A stretch of DNA of 64,000 nt from an uncultured Aurantimonas sp. (GTDB lineage: Bacteria > Pseudomonadota > Alphaproteobacteria > Rhizobiales > Rhizobiaceae): assembly GCA_947488615.1 (NCBI GenBank), contig CANKZU010000002.1:186001-250000 (forward strand), read 5' to 3'. The number at the start of each line of letters is the position of its first letter. Positions within the stretch are counted from its first letter, which is position 1. The translations under genes were made by a program, and so were the position numbers. The notes under the pieces were generated by a model that ran no database searches, was not told where the DNA came from, and was given only the letters and a program-made list of their open reading frames with translations. Shown here one piece after another: positions 27,771-38,503 of the stretch.

Positions 27771-29542
27771 TAGACGTAGATCGCGATGCAGGTCGTGAAG
27801 CCGACGATGACGTTCATCGGCGCGCCGATCTTGACGAAGTCGAAGAACCGGTAGTTGCCGGCGGCATAGACCAGCGTGTTGGTCTGGTATCCGATCGGCG
27901 TCGCGAAGGATGCGGAAGCGCCGAACATCACGGCGACGACGGCAGCCCTCGGATCGAGCCCGAGCGCTGTGGCCAGGCTGATCGCGATCGGCGTCACCAC
28001 CACGGCGACGGCATTGTTGGTGACGATCTCGGTCAGCACCGACGAGATCGCGTAAATGCTCAACAGCACGATGAAGGGCGAGGCGTTCCGCAGGAGCGGC
28101 TCGATCGTACCGACCAGGAGGTCGACGGCCCCCGACTTCTGCATGCCCAGACCGATCGCCAACATGGCGAAGATCAGGATGAGGATGTCGCCGCGGATCG
28201 AGCGCCAGGCTTCGTCGGCGTCGATCACGCGCACCAGGAGCAGGGCGGCGATGGCGATGAACGCCAGCACTTGGATACTGGCCAGCCCGTATGCAGCGAC
28301 ACCGACGACGGCGAGGAGCGCGCCGATCGCGACGGGGGCCTTGCGGCGCCGGAACGGCCTGGCTTCGCTGACGCCGACGCCGATCAGGTCGTTGGCCTCG
28401 GCAATGCGGGCGAGCGCTTCCGGGCGTCCTTCGAGCAACAATCGGTCGGCCGGCCGCAATTTGGTGTCCTGCAGGGACGGGCCCGGCACGTGCCGATGGC
28501 GTTGGACGCCGAGAACCGCGACACCGGATCCGGAAATCCCGGTCAGTTCGGAGATGCGACGGCCGATGCCGCGACGATGCGGCGCAACGGTGGCTCCGAC
28601 GACGACCCGTTCCTCATCCTTCGTCGCCGAGGGCGCGACCCGGGCAATGCGAAAATTCGGGCTCGCATGAAGCGTCAAGAGTTCTTCCGCCGTTGCGAAT
28701 ACCACGATGCGGTCGCCCTTGCGTATCTCGTTCTCCCCGATATCCCGGCGCAGCGTTTCCGTGCCGCGCAGGATGGCGACCGGGCGAACGCCCCTAGCCG
28801 CGAACGAGGCGGCGTCTTTGAGCTGCTTGCCGATCGAACTCGCCCCGTCTCGCACGACGATCTCGCTGAAATAAAGATTGCCTGTGTCGTCGCCCAAAAC
28901 GTCTTCGGTCGAACTGCGGTCGGGCAACAGAAATCGTCCGACGACAAGGAGGTAAATTATCCCGGTGATCGACGCGACGATGCCGACCGGCGTGATCTCG
29001 AAGATCGAAAAAGCTTCCATCCCCTGGCCGCGCGCGACGCCGTCCACCAGAAGATTGGTCGACGTGCCGATCAGCGACAAGGTGCCGCCGAGGATGGTCA
29101 GGAACGACAGCGGAATCAGCAGCCGCGTCGACGCGATGCCCAGCTTCTTGGCGATCTCCGTCATGATCGGAATGAGGACGATCACCACCGGCGTATTGTT
29201 CATGAAGGCGGAGGCGACCATCACGCCGAAACCCATTATGGCAAGGGTCATCAGCGGATGCCGCTCGACGCTGGCGACGAGCCAGCCGGCGGCTCCTTCG
29301 AGCGTGCCGGTTCGCACCAGCGCGCCCGACAGCACGAACATCGCTGCGATGGTGATCGGCGCGGGATTGGAAAAGACCGAGGCGAGTTCGTCCGCGTCCA
29401 CATAGCCGAGCACGAGGAAGCTTACGGCGCCGCCGACCGCGATCACCTCCGGCGGGTAGAGTTCGAGCGCGAAGGCCACGAAAACGGCGCCTATCACCGC
29501 CAGTGCGATGTAGGAGGAATAGTCCGTGAGAAAGGCGTTCAT
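27758..29542 (-). CDS. SLC13-type permease with two TrkA_C domains
   Basis: A 594-aa inner-membrane transporter. Hydrophobic helices occupy about 8-195 and 385-590. The first half holds SAFMNNTPVVIVLIPI and GTSTNLLVDG and the second half holds ALTEIVTNNAV-like and GFQTN-like (here GYQTNTLVYAAG) signatures of the divalent anion:sodium symporter family. Two soluble RCK-C/TrkA_C-like domains lie between (about 210-375), as in bacterial SLC13 proteins annotated as sulfate or dicarboxylate carriers. The substrate is not inferable. Confidence 0.9.
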   Translation of the reverse strand: MNAFLTDYSSYIALAVIGAVFVAFALELYPPEVIAVGGAVSFLVLGYVDADELASVFSNPAPITIAAMFVLSGALVRTGTLEGAAGWLVASVERHPLMTLAIMGFGVMVASAFMNNTPVVIVLIPIMTEIAKKLGIASTRLLIPLSFLTILGGTLSLIGTSTNLLVDGVARGQGMEAFSIFEITPVGIVASITGIIYLLVVGRFLLPDRSSTEDVLGDDTGNLYFSEIVVRDGASSIGKQLKDAASFAARGVRPVAILRGTETLRRDIGENEIRKGDRIVVFATAEELLTLHASPNFRIARVAPSATKDEERVVVGATVAPHRRGIGRRISELTGISGSGVAVLGVQRHRHVPGPSLQDTKLRPADRLLLEGRPEALARIAEANDLIGVGVSEARPFRRRKAPVAIGALLAVVGVAAYGLASIQVLAFIAIAALLLVRVIDADEAWRSIRGDILILIFAMLAIGLGMQKSGAVDLLVGTIEPLLRNASPFIVLLSIYAISSVLTEIVTNNAVAVVVTPIAISLATALGLDPRAAVVAVMFGASASFATPIGYQTNTLVYAAGNYRFFDFVKIGAPMNVIVGFTTCIAIYVYYGS

Positions 29543-29751
29543 GAGATTCCGTCGGCAAGGAGATCCCGGCAGAATTCAGAACTGCGGTGCGCGCGACGGT
29601 TTGACAAGCCCGCTGTGCCGATCACGCGGGATAAATTTCGATTATTCGGCAAGCGGTCACGGCGAGGCCTGAATTCGGCCGCCGCGGCGTCGTTCGTCGG
29701 TGCGGTCGGCTCGGTGCTCGACTTGTCCAGCCGAGACCGGACTGCCGCTCG

Positions 29752-30156
29752 TCAGGCCGACCCTTCGGTTTCCATACTGCCGAACGGCATGGCGTCGCGA
29801 ATGCGTGTCAGGACGCCGACAAAGGCGCGGGCAAAGCCGTAAAAGCGCTCGCCGATCTCCTCGCGATCCGGACTGCGGATGGTATCGCCGGACTCATTCA
29901 ATATCGCGAACAGGATGTCCTCGCGCTGAGGGCCCGACACGCGCACCGCCGCGATGCGGGATGCGTCCTCGACGGAGCCATCCGACGGCATGTCGAACAG
30001 GAGTTCTCCACCGACCACGGCGGCAGCCGAACGCACGCATTCATCGAAGGCGATCCGTGTCGGGTCCTGCATGTCCAGAGCCAGTTCGAACTCAACCGCG
30101 CCGAGAGTCTCGGCTCCTGACCCCGCGTCGATTGCCGTCTGTGCGTCCACCTGCAT
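29752..30156 (-). CDS. Hypothetical protein, 134 aa
   Basis: A 134-aa soluble acidic protein. The N-terminal half contains ALDMQDPTRIAFDECVRSA and GGELLFDMPSDG; the C-terminal half is helical with GERFYGFARAFVGVLTRIR. No domain recognised and no signal peptide. The start at 30156 is supported by GGGAG 9 bases upstream; the same frame stays open as an antisense shadow across fadD, so only this 3' portion is accepted. Divergent from the acyl-CoA ligase gene. Confidence 0.6.
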   Translation of the reverse strand: MQVDAQTAIDAGSGAETLGAVEFELALDMQDPTRIAFDECVRSAAAVVGGELLFDMPSDGSVEDASRIAAVRVSGPQREDILFAILNESGDTIRSPDREEIGERFYGFARAFVGVLTRIRDAMPFGSMETEGSA

Positions 30157-30324
30157 CGTATCGCTCCCGGAACCTACTCTCGCGAGATCGAAACCTGACT
30201 CCGGCAAGCGGCCGAACTGTGGCGGCGTCTCGCTCGAGGCGTCTGGACAAACGCCGGGCCGTTGTCGACATTGGCGTCGCGAACGGGAACCGTCAGGGAC
30301 CCTCGACGCCAGGGAGGAACATAC

Positions 30325-31953
<1,629 letters not shown>

Positions 31954-32001
31954 TATATCCGCGACTCCGACGAACAGGGTCGCGGCTTTTGAGGATCGCC
32001 C

Positions 32002-32940
32002 ATGAGTTCGATTTTCGGACGGCTCCCCGTTTCGGGACATTATCTGCGCAAGCGGTTGCGATTGGCGGGGTTCGCCCGCAAGTTGGCGGCCTTCGCGCTG
32101 ATCCTGCTGGTAACGTCGGTCGCCATCTATAGGCTCGGGGCGATCGTGCCGGAGGCCTTGGTCGGCCTTCTCCTCTTGACCGCCGGCGTTGCCACGCTGG
32201 CGCTGCTGATCTCCCTGTACGGGCTCTTTCGGGTCTGGTTCCAGGGGATCGCCGGCGGCGGCGCGGCGCTCCGGGCCCTTGTGCTGGCGAGCATCGTGCT
32301 CTCTCCCTTTGCCTACGCGGCCTATCTCGCCGCCGTGAATCCGAGGACCAACGCCGCCTATACGGACGGCATGGACCCCGACGGCCCCGCCGCGGTGATC
32401 GAGGCCCAAGCGCCCGCCGACGCGCCGGTTGCGATCGCGCCCGAGGCGACCGTGGCGGAGCCGAGCGTCGTTCCGGGGCGGCGTTTCGTCGCCGACGCCC
32501 CGCGGGTTTATGCCGCCGCGCGTGTGGTGCTGGACGACCTCGGCTGGCAGGTCGGTGGGGTTGTCGCCGAAGGTCCGGCCATTGCCGTCGTCGCGGCGCC
32601 GGAACTGGCCGACGGTGACCTCGGCGTCAGTGGGGCGGGCGACATCCCGATCCCGACGGCGCGCGCGGGAATCGATGCCGAGGCCGCTTCCGATCCACTC
32701 GACCGGCCGGATAGCGAACAATACCGGATCACCGCCATCGCCCGCGATCTTATCTTTGCCCTACCGAGCGATATCAGCATCCGTATCGTCCAGGATGGCG
32801 ACGAGAGCTTCGTCGATCTCCAGTCGGTCTCACGCTCGATCGATATCGACTTCGGCCAGAATCGCCGTCTTATCGAACGATTCCTCGACGATCTGGACAC
32901 CGCGATGGCCGGGCTGGAGACGGTCGAGACAGGCAGCTGA
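32002..32940 (+). CDS. DUF1499 domain membrane protein
   Basis: A 312-aa protein. Three hydrophobic helices in the N-terminal third (about 28-48, 53-75, 88-110) are followed by an extracytoplasmic DUF1499-like domain with ASDPLDRPDSEQYRITAIARD and SRSIDIDFGQNRRLIERFL. The typical DUF1499 phrase DVGVNRKRI is here DFGQNRRLI. The function is unknown. It lies 49 bp after the acyl-CoA ligase gene, possibly read through. Confidence 0.78.
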   Translation: MSSIFGRLPVSGHYLRKRLRLAGFARKLAAFALILLVTSVAIYRLGAIVPEALVGLLLLTAGVATLALLISLYGLFRVWFQGIAGGGAALRALVLASIVLSPFAYAAYLAAVNPRTNAAYTDGMDPDGPAAVIEAQAPADAPVAIAPEATVAEPSVVPGRRFVADAPRVYAAARVVLDDLGWQVGGVVAEGPAIAVVAAPELADGDLGVSGAGDIPIPTARAGIDAEAASDPLDRPDSEQYRITAIARDLIFALPSDISIRIVQDGDESFVDLQSVSRSIDIDFGQNRRLIERFLDDLDTAMAGLETVETGS

Positions 32941-32967
32941 TCCGCTCGTTTCCCGGCGCTGCCTGTC
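32928..32967. repeat. Perfect 10-bp inverted repeat between convergent genes
   Basis: GACAGGCAGC at 32928-32937 and its exact complement at 32958-32967 flank a 20-nt spacer covering the DUF1499 stop codon. It may act as a bidirectional transcript end between DUF1499 and the MBL gene; no T run is seen, so it is not called a terminator. Confidence 0.45.
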
Positions 32968-32971
32968 GCCG

Positions 32972-33874
32972 TCAAGCGGGCGCGAATCGGGTGCCGAGCG
33001 TCGGCGGGCCGTCGGCCGACACCAGGCCGCGCTCCGCCAGGTCTTCCAGATGGGCCAGCACCGACAATCCGGCGGCGCCGTGCAGCTTCGAATCGGTGCC
33101 GCGATAGATCGCCGCGACGATCGACGGGATCGTCCGGTCGCCGGCGCGAAGACGCGTCAGGATGGCATTCTCGCGCATCCGGCGATGGCCGATGAGCGCC
33201 CGCACGAAGGCCTTCGGCCGTGCGACCGCGCCGCCGTGGCCGGGCAGATAGCGTGCGTCGTCGCGAGCGAGCAGGCGATCGAGCGAATTCATGTAATCCC
33301 GCATGGCGCCGTCCGGCGGCGCGACGATCGTCGTCGACCAAGCCATGACGTGATCGCCGGACAGCACCGTGCCATCCTCGCCGACCGCGAAGGCCAGATG
33401 GTTGGCGCAGTGGCCGGGAGTGGCGATCACGGTAAGGGTCGTGCCGCCGAGGACGAGCGTCTCATCGTCCGAAAGCGTCCGGTCGAACACGAGGGACGCA
33501 TCGCCGGCGGCCTCGATCCGCGGGGCCTCGCCGGCGAGCAGCGGGCGCATCGGGCGGTGCGGCCCGCCGCCGAGAAGCGGGGCGCCGGTGACATCCTTCA
33601 GCCGGTCGACCAGGCCGGTGTGGTCGCGGTGGGTATGGGTCAACAGGATCGCATCGACCGGCCGGCCATCAATTGCGACGAGCAGCGCGTCCAGATGCAC
33701 CGGGTCGTCGGGGCCCGGATCGACGACGAAGCAACGGTCTTCGCCCACAACATAGCTGTTGGTGCCATGAAAGGTGAACGGGCTCGGATTGCGCGCGGTG
33801 ACGCGCCGGATGGTTTCGCCGAGGGGAACGGCATTTCCGTAGGCCGGGTCGAAGGCGGTATCGAAGTCGGTCAC
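32972..33874 (-). CDS. MBL-fold metallo-hydrolase
   Basis: A 300-aa metallo-beta-lactamase-fold protein. The zinc motif LTHTHRDHTGLV gives HxHxDH, a second ligand His is in TPGHCANHLAFA, and LSGDHVMAW supplies the bridging Asp. A C-terminal helical winged domain (about 215-300) resembles the LACTB2/glyoxalase-II-like group. GTG start. Eight bases after the DUF3616 stop, so the two are probably co-transcribed. The substrate is unknown. Confidence 0.9.
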   Translation of the reverse strand: MTDFDTAFDPAYGNAVPLGETIRRVTARNPSPFTFHGTNSYVVGEDRCFVVDPGPDDPVHLDALLVAIDGRPVDAILLTHTHRDHTGLVDRLKDVTGAPLLGGGPHRPMRPLLAGEAPRIEAAGDASLVFDRTLSDDETLVLGGTTLTVIATPGHCANHLAFAVGEDGTVLSGDHVMAWSTTIVAPPDGAMRDYMNSLDRLLARDDARYLPGHGGAVARPKAFVRALIGHRRMRENAILTRLRAGDRTIPSIVAAIYRGTDSKLHGAAGLSVLAHLEDLAERGLVSADGPPTLGTRFAPA

Positions 33875-33882
33875 CGGCCCGC

Positions 33883-35073
33883 TCAGCCTTTGCCGCCCGC
33901 GGCGCGCCGCTTCGACGACGTGGATCGCGCCGACGCGAGTTCGAAAATGTCGGTCGTCAGACGCTGGGTCTTGGCGTCGGTTCGGTCTTCGTGCGGAGAA
34001 TCATAGGCGACGACCAGTTTCGCCGTCCCGTCGATCTCGATCGGCGCGATTCCTTCGGCATGGTCGGAGCCGCGGATGGCCGGCAGGTCGAGCACCCGTG
34101 CCATGGCGTCATCCTGGTAGATACTCCGCTCGGGATCGTAATCCTCGATGGCGAAGACCGACTGCAGGGCTTCCAGATCGGTCGTGGCGCCGGACAGGAT
34201 CAACAGCCGTCCGTCCTGCCAATGCATGTCGCGAATGCCCTGACCGTTGAGATCGATCGCCTGCAGTCCGTAGCGTTTGCCGCCGTCGAGTTTTCGCGGC
34301 TTCAGGAACCCGTTCTTGGCGTCCTTCATCTCCATGCGCACGATCAGCGCGTAGCCGCCGACGACCGGGCCGCGCAGTCCCAGGAGGACCGTGTCGCCGG
34401 TCACGGCAAGCCCCTCGATATCGAAGCCGTTTTCCTTGCACGGATGATCCATGAACGGGCCGATCAGTCTGTCCTTTGACAGCATCTTGCGGAGTGGCGT
34501 CTTCCGGGACTTCTTCATGGCGACCATCCGGGCCGCGCGGGCCGGGGCACCGTCGAGCGGTTCGATCGCCGCCACGAGATCGAAGACGCCGTCGCCGCGA
34601 TCGAGCAGCGGCGCCTTGCCGAGAAACCCGCGATTGGGATCCCAGTCGATGTCCTCCATGTCCTTCAGTCCATCATCCTTTGGCTTGTCGCGTTTCAAGG
34701 AGTGCGAGCCGCAGATCCAGAGATAGCCGTCGGCGACCGCCAGTCCCTCGATATCCATCTCGCCGCCGGGTCCCTCCGGCAGGTCGAAGGTCTCGCCGAG
34801 CACGAAATGCGTGTGTTCGCCGGCTTGTCCGGTCTTCGGATCGAAGGTCACGCGCTCGATCGTTGAGGTCTCGTCGCAGGTGCAGAAGATCGAGCGGCCT
34901 ATGACGGCGAGCGCCGATACATCCTGCCAGATCGGATCGTCGACATGGGCCAGCCGGTCCTGATGGGTGAAGAACAGATCGACCCTGGCCGCCGGCCCGC
35001 GATCGAGCGGCAGCTCAGCCGTCTTTTCCGCATCCGCCCGCTTCGGGAGTTGGGTCTGCTTGCTCTTCGCCAT
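33883..35073 (-). CDS. DUF3616 domain protein
   Basis: A 396-aa soluble protein without signal peptide. It is mostly beta-rich with repeated segments such as GLAVADGYLWICGSHS and GLAVTGDTVLLGLRGPV, compatible with a beta-propeller. Charged low-complexity stretches lie at both ends (Lys-rich start, Ser/Arg/Lys-rich end). Matches the DUF3616 type; no enzymatic role is known to me. ATG at 35073. Head of a two-gene unit with the MBL hydrolase. Confidence 0.75.
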   Translation of the reverse strand: MAKSKQTQLPKRADAEKTAELPLDRGPAARVDLFFTHQDRLAHVDDPIWQDVSALAVIGRSIFCTCDETSTIERVTFDPKTGQAGEHTHFVLGETFDLPEGPGGEMDIEGLAVADGYLWICGSHSLKRDKPKDDGLKDMEDIDWDPNRGFLGKAPLLDRGDGVFDLVAAIEPLDGAPARAARMVAMKKSRKTPLRKMLSKDRLIGPFMDHPCKENGFDIEGLAVTGDTVLLGLRGPVVGGYALIVRMEMKDAKNGFLKPRKLDGGKRYGLQAIDLNGQGIRDMHWQDGRLLILSGATTDLEALQSVFAIEDYDPERSIYQDDAMARVLDLPAIRGSDHAEGIAPIEIDGTAKLVVAYDSPHEDRTDAKTQRLTTDIFELASARSTSSKRRAAGGKG

Positions 35074-35236
35074 GGTGCGTCATCCTGCCACTGTTGTCCG
35101 GGCGGTACATCGGGCAGGCCGCGGAGGATGCAAGTTGCCCGGCGGCCATCGCCGAAAAACAAGATTGATTTGCCGCGCGCTCGGTCGTTGCATGACGGCC
35201 GGTCAGAGGCTATAGCACGCCACCGGACGCGAGCTT

Positions 35237-35311
35237 TGGGGCGTCGCCAAGTGGTAAGGCAGCGGCTTTTGATGCCGCCATTCGCAGGTTCGAACCCTGC
35301 CGCCCCAGCCA
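35237..35311 (+). tRNA. tRNA-Gln (anticodon TTG)
   Basis: 75 nt including encoded CCA. The acceptor TGGGGCG (35237-35243) pairs with CGCCCCA (35301-35307). The anticodon loop is CTTTTGAT, anticodon TTG. The T arm is GGTTCGAACCC. Confidence 0.95.
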
Positions 35312-35346
35312 CGGCCAATTTTATGATGAAAATCAATGACTGCGGT

Positions 35347-36180
35347 TTACCCTGCACTGAAGCGTCGCAGAGCGTCCGCGTCTGCAACCGTCAAGCCGCA
35401 GCCTCGAACCGTCTCTGCCACTGACGCGACCAGGTCGGCGTTTTTGTCCGCCAGCGTGCCATCCGGCCTGAAAAGGTTGTTCTCGAAGCCGACTCTGGCG
35501 TGCCCTCCGAGAAGCGCGCCTGCTGTTACACAGGCCGTTTCATGCCGGCCGAACGCACAGACGCTCCAATGCGCGAAGCGCGGCATTTCAGGTGCCAGGA
35601 ACGGCAGGAGGTCCGCCGGCGTCGACGTCTGCCCGACGGTGTAGCGGCCGAGCACGTAAAGCACGGGAATGCGATCGAAGGGAACGAGGCCTCGTCGCCA
35701 CATGGCGTCGAGCCGCACCGCCTCATCCGGCGCGTAGAGAATGATCTGGGGAGCGGCGCCTTCGCGCTTCAACCAGGCGAGCAAATCGGCGAACGCCGCT
35801 TCCTCGCCCTCGTCCGGCACGAGCTCGCGCAGCGCCAGCGACACCGCCTCGGGCTTGACGTCGCGCACCACGCTTCGCTGCTCGGCGGGCGTATAGATCC
35901 CCAGAGCCTCGCTGGTCATCTGAATCACCATGCGATCGCCCACAGCGCCGCGAATTGACGCGATGGCGTCGCGATAGGCGTCGGCGTCGAGGAGATGTGT
36001 CCCGTCGGGTTTTCGGACGTGCGCGTGGATCATCGCGGCACCGGCGTCCAGGCATTCGGCCGCGGTGTTCGCCAGCTCCTGCGGCGTCAGCGGAATGGCC
36101 GGATGGTCAGCCTTGATGCGACGTCCGCCATTGGGAGCGACCGCGATGACGACGGGCTGCGGGAAAGACGTGGATTCCAT
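35347..36180 (-). CDS. BKACE family beta-keto acid cleavage enzyme (DUF849)
   Basis: A 277-aa TIM-barrel zinc enzyme. The metal-binding HxH is in AAMIHAHVRKPDG, and the C-terminal signature is GGHARVGFENNLFRPDG. BKACE enzymes condense a beta-keto acid with acetyl-CoA and release acetoacetate plus a CoA ester; the founding member is 3-keto-5-aminohexanoate cleavage enzyme. Divergent from the RpiR regulator and, across it, from an aminotransferase and transporter genes, implying a shared catabolic pathway. The actual beta-keto acid is unknown. Confidence 0.9.
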   Translation of the reverse strand: MESTSFPQPVVIAVAPNGGRRIKADHPAIPLTPQELANTAAECLDAGAAMIHAHVRKPDGTHLLDADAYRDAIASIRGAVGDRMVIQMTSEALGIYTPAEQRSVVRDVKPEAVSLALRELVPDEGEEAAFADLLAWLKREGAAPQIILYAPDEAVRLDAMWRRGLVPFDRIPVLYVLGRYTVGQTSTPADLLPFLAPEMPRFAHWSVCAFGRHETACVTAGALLGGHARVGFENNLFRPDGTLADKNADLVASVAETVRGCGLTVADADALRRFSAG

Positions 36181-36229
36181 TTGGGTTACTCGCTTGGATG
36201 ATGACCTGATTGAATCTTTTCTATCATAT

Positions 36230-36247
36230 TTGAAACATTTGTTGCAA
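36230..36247. promoter_or_regulatory. Candidate RpiR-type operator (inverted repeat)
   Basis: TTGAAACA (36230-36237), 2-bp spacer, TGTTGCAA (36240-36247): an 8-2-8 inverted repeat with one mismatched position. It lies in an AT-rich patch of the 98-bp divergent gap between the BKACE gene and the MurR/RpiR gene. Assignment to the adjacent regulator is inference. Confidence 0.55.
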
Positions 36248-36278
36248 TGATCGTCCCTGTGGCGTACAAGTGATACGC

Positions 36279-37169
36279 ATGGATCAGGGACCTCTTACCG
36301 AAGAGATCGTCAAGGCGTTCGGCACGATGTCTGGGCAACTCCAGACGGCGGCCCGATACGTGCTCGACTGTCCCAGGGATGTGGCTCTCCTGTCGATGCG
36401 GGAGCAGGCCCGGCAGGCCGGCGTCCAGCCCGCGACCATGACGCGCTTCGCCAAGCATCTGGGGCTGGACGGGTTCGACGACATCCGGGAGATATATGCC
36501 GCTGCCGTCCGTGACGGGCACCTTGGCTTTGCCGGCAAGGCCGGGGCGCAAGTCGCCGGCCAGAAGCTGCGGGGCGACAAGGCTCTCACGGCCGAGATGC
36601 TGACGTCCATCGGGCGGCAGATCGAGGAGCTCCGGTCGCCTGACAATCTGGAACGCATCGTCGCCGCCGCCAAGGTGCTCGCCGCGGCGCGCCGGGTCTA
36701 CTGCCTCGGCCTGCGCTCCAGTCACGCGGTCGCCTGGCACTTTCATTACGTGCTGACACTGATTGGAGAGCGCTCGATCCAACTCGACGGGATCGCCGGC
36801 ACCGGCGCCGACGCATTGGCCGCCGCCACGGCGGAGGATGTCCTTTTCGTCACGAGCGTCCATCCCTATACGCGCCAGACGGTCGAACTGGCCGAGCATG
36901 CCGCCCGGCGTGGCGTGAAGATCGTAGCGGTCACCGACAGCGCGGTCGCCCCGCTCGCTCAGACCGCGACCTGCGTGATGGTCGTGCCGACGGGCAGTCC
37001 GTCCTTTTTCCACACCATGGCGCCCGCCTTCGTGATCGCCGAAATCCTCGCCGCGATCATGGCGGGCCACGACGGCGACGCGGCTCTCGCGGCGCTCCGT
37101 CGAACCGACGAACACCTTGCGTCCCTGAACATCCACCTGAAGCCGAAGCAGGCGAAGAAATTGTCATGA
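36279..37169 (+). CDS. MurR/RpiR family transcriptional regulator
   Basis: A 296-aa regulator. The N-terminal HTH_6 domain (about 1-80) includes ALLSMREQARQAGVQPATMTRFAKHLG in two parts; the C-terminal SIS sugar-isomerase-fold domain (about 115-270) includes CLGLRSSHAVAWHF and the FVTSVHPYTRQTVELAE loop. SIS domains bind phosphosugars or other effectors. First gene of a plus-strand run; the stop overlaps the aminotransferase ATG. Likely controls this locus, both sides of the divergent promoter. A GTG at 36270 is an alternative start. Confidence 0.93.
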   Translation: MDQGPLTEEIVKAFGTMSGQLQTAARYVLDCPRDVALLSMREQARQAGVQPATMTRFAKHLGLDGFDDIREIYAAAVRDGHLGFAGKAGAQVAGQKLRGDKALTAEMLTSIGRQIEELRSPDNLERIVAAAKVLAAARRVYCLGLRSSHAVAWHFHYVLTLIGERSIQLDGIAGTGADALAAATAEDVLFVTSVHPYTRQTVELAEHAARRGVKIVAVTDSAVAPLAQTATCVMVVPTGSPSFFHTMAPAFVIAEILAAIMAGHDGDAALAALRRTDEHLASLNIHLKPKQAKKLS

Positions 37170-38503
37170 GCCACATCCTCCACCGTGCCGCCAACGCTGT
37201 TATGCCCGTCGCCGTCGCGGGACGAGGCATCGAACTGTTCGATCGCGACGGCAAGAGTTACATTGATGCTTCCGGGGGCGCGGCCGTCTCCTGCCTCGGG
37301 CATGGCCATCCTGACGTCATCGCGGCGCTCCACAAGCAACTCGACACGATCGCCTACGCCCATACCGGCTTCTTCACGACCGAGGTCGCCGAGCGTTTGG
37401 CCGATCGTCTCATCGAGGACGCGCCGGCCGGGCTCGACCACGTCTATCTCGTCAGCGGAGGCTCGGAAGCCGTCGAGGCGGCGCTCAAGATGGCGCGCCA
37501 GTATGTCGTGGAGAAGGGCGAGTCCAAGCGCCGCCATGTCATCGCACGCAAGCAGAGCTACCATGGCAATACGCTCGGTGCCCTGGCGGCGGGCGGCAAT
37601 GAGTGGCGTCGCGCGCAGTTCCGCCCGCTTCTGATCGAAACCCACCACATCGACGCCTGCTACGCCTACCGTCTGCGCGAAAACGGCGAGAGCGACGCCG
37701 ACTACGCCGCCCGTTCCGCCCGGCAGCTCGAAGACAAGATCCTGGAACTCGGCGCCGACGAGGTGATCGCCTTCGTCGCCGAGACCGTGGTCGGCGCGAC
37801 CGCCGGGGCCGTGCCGCCGGTCGGCGACTACCTCAAGCGTATCCGCGAGATATGCGACCGCTACGGCGTTCTGCTGATCTTGGACGAGGTCATGTGCGGC
37901 ATGGGCCGCACCGGGACGCTGCACGCCTGCGAGCAGGACGGTGTCGCGCCGGACCTGATGACAATCGCCAAGGGTCTCGGCGGTGGCTACCAGCCGGTCG
38001 GCGCGGTGCTTGTGTCGGCACAGATCTTCGCGGCTTTTTCAAAGGGCTCCGGCTTCTTCCAGCACGGCCATACCTATATGGGCCATCCGATGGCCGCCGC
38101 CGCGGGCCTTGCCGTTCAGGACATCATCCGCCGCGACGGTCTCCTCGATAACGTCCGGGCCATGGGCGAGCGCCTGAACCAGCGCCTCGTCGAGCGGTTC
38201 GGCGATCACCGTCACGTCGGCGATATTCGCGGGCGCGGCCTGTTCCGGGGCATCGAACTCGTCTGCGACCGCTCGACCAAGCAGCCCTTCGCCCCGAAGC
38301 TGAAGCTCCACGCCCATATCAAGCGCGAGGCGATGGCGCGTGGACTGATGGTTTATCCGATGGGCGGCACGATCGACGGCGTGCGGGGCGATCATGTCCT
38401 CCTCGCGCCGCCGTTCATCGTGGATGAAACCCAGATCGAGACGATCGTCGAACGGCTCGGCAATGCCATCGACGCGGCTCTTGAAGCCCTGCCCGGCACC
38501 TAA
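37166..38503 (+). CDS. Class III PLP-dependent aminotransferase
   Basis: A 445-aa aspartate-aminotransferase-superfamily class III (omega-aminotransferase type) enzyme. Signatures: VSGGSEAVEAALKMARQY, RKQSYHGNTLGAL, LLILDEVMCGMGRTG (PLP pyridine Asp), and the Schiff-base Lys in MTIAKGLGGGYQP. HGHTYMGHP and GRGLFRGIELV follow. The group includes beta-alanine:pyruvate and other omega-amino acid transaminases. Coupled to the RpiR gene; next to BKACE it could generate the beta-keto acid from a beta-amino acid. Confidence 0.93.
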   Translation: MSHILHRAANAVMPVAVAGRGIELFDRDGKSYIDASGGAAVSCLGHGHPDVIAALHKQLDTIAYAHTGFFTTEVAERLADRLIEDAPAGLDHVYLVSGGSEAVEAALKMARQYVVEKGESKRRHVIARKQSYHGNTLGALAAGGNEWRRAQFRPLLIETHHIDACYAYRLRENGESDADYAARSARQLEDKILELGADEVIAFVAETVVGATAGAVPPVGDYLKRIREICDRYGVLLILDEVMCGMGRTGTLHACEQDGVAPDLMTIAKGLGGGYQPVGAVLVSAQIFAAFSKGSGFFQHGHTYMGHPMAAAAGLAVQDIIRRDGLLDNVRAMGERLNQRLVERFGDHRHVGDIRGRGLFRGIELVCDRSTKQPFAPKLKLHAHIKREAMARGLMVYPMGGTIDGVRGDHVLLAPPFIVDETQIETIVERLGNAIDAALEALPGT

